This document shows, piece by piece, positions 17,364 to 26,700 of a stretch of DNA of 64,000 nt. A model generated the notes under the pieces. It made no database searches and was not told the origin of the DNA. It saw nothing but the letters and a program-made list of their open reading frames with translations. The stretch's first letter is position 1. The number at the start of each line of letters is the position of its first letter. Source of the DNA: Pseudoalteromonas rubra (lineage in GTDB: Bacteria > Pseudomonadota > Gammaproteobacteria > Enterobacterales > Alteromonadaceae); NCBI RefSeq assembly GCF_000967655.1, contig NZ_JXYA01000045.1:1-64000 (forward strand), written 5' to 3'. The position numbers and the translations under genes are program-made.

Positions 17364-17538
17364 TTGTAACTTTACTGATGGGTGATGGTTTTTTGATAGG
17401 TTTTATTTGTCTGGGTTAATTTAATGAGGTGGTTCGAGAAATAAAAAATAAGTAAAAAACAAAAGTATAAATAAAGCTAGTTATAAGAATAAATAAAAAT
17501 TAAAAATAAATATAATTAAAAGCATAAAAGGATTAATT

Positions 17539-20500
17539 ATGTCAGGTAACGTAGGGTACCCTCTTTCCTCTGTTCAAAGGGCTGTTCTTAATGATTATAT
17601 AATCGGGGAGAAAGTACCAAAGTATCATATTGGTTGTAACGTAGATTGTCACTTTGAGTTCAATGAAAAAGATGTTCTATATGCGGTAAAGAAAGTTAAT
17701 GCTTTGCACCCAGCGCTAAGAACATGCTTAGTTAACAATGATGGTGAATATAGCCAGGTTGTCAACGATGCTCATGAAGCTGAGTTCAGATTTATTGATC
17801 TGTCAGTGGAAGGGCAGACTTCTCGGGAGCATGCTCTCAAAGCTGCCCAGAAGGAGTTTGATGAGCCATATAACCTAGAGCAGAATTGCTGGCGTGCCAT
17901 AGCAGTAAAATATGCAGAAAATAGGTTTATCCTTTGTTTGGGGTACCATCACCTCTTTGTTGATGGCGTATCAACTGCAATAGTGTTGGAAGACATTATC
18001 GCGTTAATAGGCGGCAATGAAGTAAAACCTCGCTCTTCTCTGGATTACAGGAGTTTCATTGAAAGCGACGCCAAATATCTTAACTCAAAGCGAGCGTCTC
18101 GTGATAGAGAGTTCTGGAAGGAAGATTTTAGGACTATTCCAGCGAGAGTGTATAAACCAAAAGACAAAAGCTTGTCAAAGTCCTTTCCAAGCATCACTAA
18201 TTTTAGCTCTATCAGCCGAAATGACGTTGAGCAGCTACGAAATCATGCAGAGTCTCAGGGTGTCGGGTTAGCACATTCGTTATTCGCGCTAGTTGTAGCG
18301 TTTATTGCTAAATCAAAAGCGCTTAACGAAGTCACAATAGGTATACCTGTTCACAATAGAACGACGGCAGAACACAAGAAAATCGTTGGGATGTTTTCAG
18401 GCCTTATCCCATTAAAAATAGAAGTACCTGAAAATGATCGTTTTTCTGACCTCGTAACGCGAGTAGCTAGAAAGCTAGCTAAGGTTTACCGCTATCAAAA
18501 GTTACCAATTTCAGAAATCAACTCGTTGCTAAAAACGATTTCTTACAACCGTAAGCACATATTTGACGTCACAATATCATATGAGCCTTTCCCTTCAGAG
18601 CATAAATGTGCGAGAGGAGAGTACAAAGCTTCAAGAGTACCAGAGCCCTACGAGCAAATGCCGTTAGCCATTGCGATTCTCGATTATCATGAGAAAGATG
18701 ATTTGCAACTGATGACTAACTATAACAGTAATTATTTCTGTAACTCAGAAATAGGCGTTGTGGATAGAGCTATCGCAGCTATGGTGAATAGGCTGAAGAC
18801 AAGTTTTGACACAAAATTATCTGAGTTGCCTCTTCAATCTGAGCGTGAGTTAGAGGCGTTAGCGAAAGGACCAGCCCCGATCCCAAGTCAGTTTTGTCAT
18901 AATACACTAACGGAACAATTCCATTCGGTAGTGGAACTATATGGTGACTCGGTCGCAGTGGAATGTGATCGGTTTGTCATGACATATGAAGAGCTCAACA
19001 GGCGGAGCACTTTTCTGACTAATACTTTGCGTGAACGCGGAATTGAACAGGGTGATCGAGTTGGGTTTTGTTTATCCCGCTCATGTTTATCAATAGTGGC
19101 AATATTGGCTATCGTAAAGCTAGGTGCAACTTATATTCCAATCGACCCGGCAACCCCAGACTCACGAATTGAGTATTTAATCGCCGATAGTGGAATGAAA
19201 TTAATCATTACTGAAGATGCATATGAAGGAAAAGAGTGTCTACAGACAATTCCGACATTGACTATATCTCAGTTGACGACACAGTCAGAGCTATCATCAC
19301 AGGAGCTTGTACTTAATTCATTAAATGCTTCAAGCCCTGCTTATATTATCTATACGTCTGGTTCTACAGGAAAGCCTAAAGGGGTTGAAGTATCGCACCA
19401 TAATGTTCTTCGCTTATTTGATAGCTGTTATTCCGAATTTGAATTTACGCAAAGTGATATTTGGGCTGTGTCTCACTCATTAGCATTTGATTTTTCGGTG
19501 TGGGAAATATGGGGGGCTTTATTATTTGGTGGAAAAATGGTGCTTATAAACGAGCAACAACTGCGTTCACCATTTGATTTTTACAAAATTATTGCTGATA
19601 AAAACGTAACAATTTTGAGCCAGACTCCAAGCGCATTTTTATCCTTTGATAATACTGATGCTAAACAGAGTTCTTCACTTTCTCTGAGAAGGGTCGTGTT
19701 TGGAGGTGAAGCACTGACACCGTCCAATCTAAAATCTTGGTTTGCCAGACACTCTGATCAGCATCCAAAAATGATCAATATGTATGGAACGACAGAGACA
19801 ACGGTGCATGCTACTTACAAAGAGATAAGTAAATATCATGCCACATCAAGTTCAGAAAGTATTATTGGTAAACCTTTAGGTGACTTAGATATTCAGATCC
19901 AAGACATAGGCGGAAATATTCTTCCTGTTGGCAGTATCGGGGAAATGGTGATAGGTGGTGCGGGTGTAAGTTTGGGTTACTACCACAAGCCTGAGTTAAA
20001 TCAAGCAAAGTTCTATGAGTCTGAAAATAAGACCCGGTATTACCGCACAGGCGATTTAGCCAAGCTACTTCCAAATGGAGAGTTTGAGTATATCGGCCGT
20101 ATTGATGAGCAAATCAAGCTACGCGGCTATCGAATTGAACTTGGTGAAATTGAAGCACAAATAAGCCAGCTAAACGGTATTTCAAACTGTGTTGTGCAAC
20201 TCAGGGAAGATGTGCCAGAACAAAAAAGAATCGTTGCTTATCTGGTATGCAATAGCAGAAATGAGGAAACGCAAAAAGAGTATCTGGCGAATATAAAATC
20301 AAGCTTACAACGTACTTTGCCAAGCTACATGGTACCGACTGCTTTCATTTGTCTTGATCATTTTCCTCTGACGACAAATGGCAAGGTAGATAAGTTGGCA
20401 CTCTTGCCACCAGAATCATACCCAAACTGGCAACCTGCAAACGCTTCGTATGTCCCACCAAACACCGAGCTGGAAATTAGAATTTCGCAGTTATGGGCCG

Positions 20501-20781
20501 ATTTGTTAGGCAAAGAAGCGAATGAAATAGGCCGGTTCGACGACTTCTTCATACTCGGCGGAGATTCTCTGATGATGATGAAGCTGATTAGTCAGTGCAA
20601 CGATGAGTTTAACATTACCCTGTCATTCGGCGATATCTTCGATAACTTAGAGCTCAATCAGTTAAGTCACAAAATTGAACGGTTAGTTGATAAACAAGCA
20701 CAAACATTATCTCAGCTAGAGGCTCAGGTAGAAAGTTTATCAGAAGAAGAAATAGATGCGATGTTGGAATCTTTGTCATAA
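17539..20781 (+). CDS. Nonribosomal peptide synthetase, C-A-T (module 1, predicted Thr)
   Basis: 1080 aa. The N-terminal condensation domain has YHHLFVDG (H137-H138), so it is intact although no upstream module exists; a starter C domain adding an acyl group is the natural reading. The adenylation domain (about 460-955) shows YTSGSTGKPKG at 604-614, the A10 lysine at 949 and RTGDLAKLLPNGEFEYIGR. Hand-read specificity residues are D-F-W-S-V-G-M-V-H-K, eight of ten identical to the Thr code DFWNIGMVHK. The carrier domain serine is S1010 in LGGDSL. The tail after the T domain is a strongly acidic helix (LSQLEAQVESLSEEEIDAML), likely to dock on the basic N-terminal helix of the next protein, 11 bases downstream. 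Confidence 0.93.
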   Translation: MSGNVGYPLSSVQRAVLNDYIIGEKVPKYHIGCNVDCHFEFNEKDVLYAVKKVNALHPALRTCLVNNDGEYSQVVNDAHEAEFRFIDLSVEGQTSREHALKAAQKEFDEPYNLEQNCWRAIAVKYAENRFILCLGYHHLFVDGVSTAIVLEDIIALIGGNEVKPRSSLDYRSFIESDAKYLNSKRASRDREFWKEDFRTIPARVYKPKDKSLSKSFPSITNFSSISRNDVEQLRNHAESQGVGLAHSLFALVVAFIAKSKALNEVTIGIPVHNRTTAEHKKIVGMFSGLIPLKIEVPENDRFSDLVTRVARKLAKVYRYQKLPISEINSLLKTISYNRKHIFDVTISYEPFPSEHKCARGEYKASRVPEPYEQMPLAIAILDYHEKDDLQLMTNYNSNYFCNSEIGVVDRAIAAMVNRLKTSFDTKLSELPLQSERELEALAKGPAPIPSQFCHNTLTEQFHSVVELYGDSVAVECDRFVMTYEELNRRSTFLTNTLRERGIEQGDRVGFCLSRSCLSIVAILAIVKLGATYIPIDPATPDSRIEYLIADSGMKLIITEDAYEGKECLQTIPTLTISQLTTQSELSSQELVLNSLNASSPAYIIYTSGSTGKPKGVEVSHHNVLRLFDSCYSEFEFTQSDIWAVSHSLAFDFSVWEIWGALLFGGKMVLINEQQLRSPFDFYKIIADKNVTILSQTPSAFLSFDNTDAKQSSSLSLRRVVFGGEALTPSNLKSWFARHSDQHPKMINMYGTTETTVHATYKEISKYHATSSSESIIGKPLGDLDIQIQDIGGNILPVGSIGEMVIGGAGVSLGYYHKPELNQAKFYESENKTRYYRTGDLAKLLPNGEFEYIGRIDEQIKLRGYRIELGEIEAQISQLNGISNCVVQLREDVPEQKRIVAYLVCNSRNEETQKEYLANIKSSLQRTLPSYMVPTAFICLDHFPLTTNGKVDKLALLPPESYPNWQPANASYVPPNTELEIRISQLWADLLGKEANEIGRFDDFFILGGDSLMMMKLISQCNDEFNITLSFGDIFDNLELNQLSHKIERLVDKQAQTLSQLEAQVESLSEEEIDAMLESLS

Positions 20782-20792
20782 AGGAATGAATC

Positions 20793-23700
20793 ATGTCAAG
20801 CCAAGACAAAAATAGCTTATTAGAAGAAAAAAAGAAAAAATTATTAAAGTTATTACAAGAAAAACAAAATAACCAAGGCGGTATTGTTAAACCCAATGAA
20901 CTTAGAAAGGAGTTTCCACTTTCTTATAATCAACAGGGAGTTTGGCTAGTCAATCAAGTTGAGGGAGCGAGTCACCACTATAATGCACCTGCAGTATTTG
21001 ATATTAAAGGGGGATTTAGTATTGAAACTGCGGAGCTGGCTTTTAAAAAAGTGATAGCAGAGCATGAGATTTTGCGAACAAGTTATCATTTGGTAGATGG
21101 CCAGCTGGTACAAAAGGTGAATGAGAGTGCAGAATTTTGCATTCAATCATTTGACTTAAGTGATGCATCAGACGATGAACTCAATGATTTAGTTAAGAAG
21201 CAAACCGAGCACCAATTTGATTTCGAAAATGAATTGATGCTTCGAGTTAGCTATATAAAGCGCGCAAATAATAAAGCGACGCTGATATGTAATATTCATC
21301 ACATAGCATGTGATGGTTATTCTTTGAAACTCATTTTCTCATGTTTCTGCAGGCATTATGAGTCGTTAATTTCAGGTCATGAACTTGAATTATCGAAGCG
21401 CCAAATTAGCTATGGAGACTTTGCGGTATGGCAGCGTGAGCGGTTTGGTAACGGAGCAACAGACGAGAACAACCTAGGTTATTGGCAAGCACATTTGGAC
21501 GGCGCCTTGCGCACAATTCCAATACCTTCATCCGTGTTAAAGAAGAATGCTGCATCTTTGGAAGGTGGGGTATATCACTTTGAGATAGACAGCTCACTAC
21601 AAAGCGCTATCGGTAAGCAGTTAGAAGCCTATGGTGTGACCTGGCATATGTGGTTACATGCCATATACGCTGTGTTATTGCACTGCGTATCGAGTCGACG
21701 TGACATCTTAATAAGAACACCGTTTGCAAATAGAGCAAATAGTCAACTTAAAGATGTCGTAGGTATGTTTACGAATGAGCTACTTTTGCGTACTAAAGTG
21801 GATCCCAACGCTCGATTTTCTGACTTACTCAAAGAGATAAAAACAACCAACTTAAATGCACAGGATCATCAAGATGTCCCATCAGAATTACTGATGCAGA
21901 TGACATCCAGCGAGCATGGCAGTGTAATGGCTGGCGAAAGCCAGGTTGCACTCAGGATTGATGATCATCAGTTAGAATCTTTCAACTTTTCGAACTGTGA
22001 ACTTATTTTAGAGCCAGTTGAACTGAGATACGTGAAATATGATCTCATTCTTGCAGCTACTTTCTCTAATGCGCAGTTACAGTTGATGTTTGAATACCGA
22101 AAAGAGGCCTTTTCTCGAGAGGATGTCGCTGCACTATCATCAGGACTAATTTCATTAATCGAACATGTTTGCAAAGATGAGCAACAAAGGATTGGCGAAT
22201 TAAGGTTGGTACCAAAAAGTAATAGTTTGATCCCCTCGGAAATCAATCACGGCGAGACGTCTGCAAACTCTTTTATAGAAGCTTTTGAACAAAATGTATT
22301 GAATAACCCCAGCTCACTTGCCATCGTTGAGGGGGAGCGCAAGTTACGCTATTTGGAGCTTAATACCGAGGCGCAGAAGATAGCGACAGCTTTACAAGCC
22401 AGACAGGTTAAACAAGGCGACTTAGTTGCTATTTCATTACAAAAGAGAATTGAGAACTTGGCCGCAATGATCGCGGTTCAAAAGCTGGGCTCACCTTTTG
22501 TGCTTTTAAGTGATAAATTCCCCCATGCTCGCAAGAGCTATATATTAGATGATTGCAAGGCATCAATACTCATTACAGACTCGCAGCATGGTGAATTCAA
22601 GCAAGTAATAACCGTACCATATCAAGCGTTGATTACGACTACTTCAGAGTTTGAACCTGTAGAAGTGCGTTTAACTAAAGACAGCACGGCGTATGTATGT
22701 TACACGTCCGGCACTTCTGGTTACCCTAAGGGAGCCGAGATAACACACGACGGTATTTTGAATTTATCAGAGAATATGCGCGTTATTATGAACCGGTTTT
22801 TTGATAATGACACTTCATTACGGTGGACGACACATGCCACGCCATCTTTTGACGCTTCATTACAAGTGGTATCTCAACTGCCTAATAATGTGACAATTGT
22901 TTCATGTTTAAATGAGAATGATCCAAAGAAACTGGTTCGCTTTTTGTTCGAACATGACATCAATGTATTTGACTGTACACCTAGTCAAGTAGAGCTGATG
23001 CTGCCATATCTTGAACAATCAGATTCTGATAAGCGCATTGTATTCGTAATCGGTGGAGAACCTATCTCCAAAGCGCTTTGGTTAAAGATTGCTCAGCTGA
23101 CCAAGGAGACAAACATACGCGCTATTAATGTATACGGGCTGACAGAATGTGCTGTAAATAGCACATTTGCTGAGATCACCGGCGACACCCCTCATATAGG
23201 AAAACCATTAAATGGGGTGGAGCTGTGTATTTTAAGTGAGAATGGGAAACCTCTTCCCCAAGGGCTTCCAGGAGAGCTTTATATTGGTGGCAGAGGGCTG
23301 GCGAAAAGCTATATTAATAACTTTGAATTGACACAAGAGCGGTTCGTAACGCTTGCTGAGAATAACCACAAGCGCGCATACAAAACAGGTGACCTTTGCC
23401 GACTTAATGAATTTGGTAATATTGAATTCTTAGGTAGAGTTGATGACCAAATCAAAATTCGAGGTTATAGGTTAGAACTCAGCGAAATTGAACATCAATT
23501 AATGCAGCTTGATGAGATAGAGCAAGCAGTCTCAACCGTTGCCGGAGACGGTGAACATAAATATATTGTGGCTTATCTCAAAGTCTGCGGTAACAGCTCG
23601 CATCAAGCCGTGCTGGATAAGTCGGTGCAACACCTTGGCGAGCAACTACCAAGCTATATGTTACCGAGCAGCTTCCTAATCCTGGATCAAATACCTCTGA

Positions 23701-26700
23701 CGACCCATGGCAAAGTAGATAAATCTCAGTTGCCGAATGTGCTTCCCGGCGCTCACTTAGAAAGAGACAAGCTAACGAACGCTTCCAGCACATTGGAAGA
23801 TAAGCTTTTAGAGCTGTGGCAGAAAATATTGCAGCGACAGGATATTGGCTTAGCTGATAACTTTTTCGATGTTGGCGGAAACTCATTATTGGGCGTCCAT
23901 TTGGCAAATGCCATTGGTGAAGCGTTCTCCATAGAACTCTCCGTCCGAGATATATTTCAGTATCCCACAATTTCTTCGTTACAAGACTTGCTCAGTGACA
24001 CGCATAAAACACCTGATGATTCAGAGACGGATTTGAGCGAGGAAAGCTTAGAGCAGCCGGATATCGCGATTATCGGTTATTCAGGGCGCTTTCCTGATGC
24101 AAATAACGCAGATGAGCTCTGGACAAATATAAAGGAGGCGAAAGAGTCTCTTAATCATTACTCTGATGAAGAGTTACTGGAAGCGGGAGTATCCCCGGAA
24201 GTGCTGAAAAGCGCTAACTATATTAAATCAGGAATAACACTCGATAATATCAAGGGGTTTGATGCCGAATATTTTGGAATGACACCAAATGAGGCTAAGG
24301 TATTAGATCCTCAGCAAAGGCTACTTTTCGAGTGTGCCACCGAAGCACTGGAACATGCAGGTTATGGAGATACGCAGTCATCACAAAAAATAGGCGTTTT
24401 CTGTGGAACGGGAGAGAGCCAGTATTTCTTTAATCATATTTTACCAAATAAAGACATTATCAATAGTCAAGGACTCAAGGCGCTACATGCGAATAGCCCA
24501 GCATTTACTGCAACGCGGCTTGCATATCAACTGAACCTGACAGGCCCAGCTATTAACGTTTTGACAGCGTGCTCAACTTCACTTGTTGCGGTTCATCAAG
24601 CATGTATGAGTTTAAAAAGTGCTGAATGTCATACAGCCTTAGCTGGTGGAGCCTCTGTTAGAAAGTTTGCTAAAGAGGGATATCAATTTGAAGATGGAAA
24701 CATTCTTTCTTCAGACGGACATTGTCGAACATTTGATCAGAATGCTAGCGGGACAAGAGAAGGGGATGGCGGTGGCTTCGTTGTTTTAAAACTGCTCCAA
24801 AAAGCACTGGCCGATGGTGATGATATACATGCTGTAATCAAAGGGTCTGCGATAAATAATGATGGAAATGAAAAAGCTGGCTATGTTGCCCCCAGTGTCT
24901 CAGGCCAAGCTCAAGTTATTAAAGACGCAATTAAGAATGCAAAAATCCCATCTCATACAATCGGATATATAGAAACCCATGGAACTGGCACTAAGATTGG
25001 CGATCCGTTAGAAATAGAAGCCTTAAAACAGGTGTTTGATGGCAAATCTCAGCAGCAAACCCAAGTTGCACTTGGTGCATTAAAGCCAAACATTGGTCAT
25101 CTAGATACTGGAGCTGGAATTGCGGGGCTTATGAAAGTTATCATGGCTTTGAAAAGCAATTTACTGCCCCCAACGATTAATTTTGATTCACTAAATGAAA
25201 ATATTGATTTAGGCAAACACCTTTATATCAATAACAAATTAACTCAATGGCCTGATAATGACTATCCCAAAAGAGCGGGTATAAGCGCCTTTGGTGTCGG
25301 TGGGACCAATGCACATATCATTCTCGAACAGGCACCGCTTGCCCAAGCAGAGTTAGACGCTGAGCCAGCGCATACTTTGTTGTTATCAGCAAAGTCAGAG
25401 CAGGCATTAAAAGATGTTTATAGTCGCCATCGTGCGTTTTTCCATGAACTAGAAGAGTGTGACTCGCCTTATGTCGCATACACCTCTCAAGTTGGTGTCC
25501 GTCATCATGAATACCGCAGGGCAATTGTATACAAAAATATCTCTGACCTTTTAATTAAGCTAGATAACTTTGGCTTTAAACGCGTGACTCAAAGTGATAA
25601 AGCGCCTTCAACTATCGCGATGTTTTCAGGACAGGGGACACATTTTGAGGAAATGGGTGTTGAACTGTTTAATTCAGAGCCAGTATTTAAAGCATCGATT
25701 ATCCAGTGTCGAGACATATTAAACCCATTACTTGGTATTGATATAGTCCGTTTATTTGAGGATCAAGAGCAATATCGTGAAGTTATTTTGCAAGGTGAAA
25801 CCTGGATCTTGCAACCTCTACTATTTGCAATTGAATATGGCATCTACAAGCTACTAGAAAACAAAGGAATTCAGTTTGACGCCATGATCGGACACAGCCT
25901 TGGTGAGTATGTAGCAGCATGTATTGCAGGCGTGTTCTCATTAGCTGATGCATTGAAAGTGGTTGTATCCAGAGGTCGGTTAATGCATCAAACGCAGGTA
26001 GGTGCAATGTTATCTGTACTTGCTGATCACGAAAAAGTTAAAAGCATTATTGGTCAATGTAATGTTGCTGCGGTTAACAGTGAAAGACATTGTGTTCTGT
26101 CTGGCACTGTTGAATCGGTCGAACAGTGGAGAGCCCTGTTAAAAGAGTCTGGCATTCGGACAAAGTTGCTTAATACCAAGGGAGCTTATCATAGCGCTTT
26201 AATGGAACCGATTTTGGAAGAATTCAGGGCAGTAATTGAATCAGTACAAATCAATCAACCAACTATCCCAATTGTTTCAAATGTAACAGGGCAATATTTG
26301 AATGATGAGGTCTTAACTGCAACGTATTGGGTTGAGCATATTAAGGAGACCGTTTGGTTTGCTGATGGAATCGAGAGAATAGCAAATACATCTTGGCTTA
26401 ATGATAAAAAGCTGTTCATTGAGATAGGGCCTTCTTCTGGCTTGGCAAGTTTTGTGCGGGACAACTCAAGCCTGCACAGTCCAGACACATTGCAAACGAT
26501 GACCAAAAGCCAATCTGCATATTCTTTGATACAAACAGTGACAGCTAAAAGTTGGGAGCTGGGGGCACGAATTGATTGGCATAATATGCAGCGACCTAGA
26601 AAGATGCGCACAAAGGCATTGCCATGCTATCCGTTCCAACGCAGCACTCATTGGGTTGACAAGATTACACATGATCATGTCTCTGATAGAAAAGTCACTG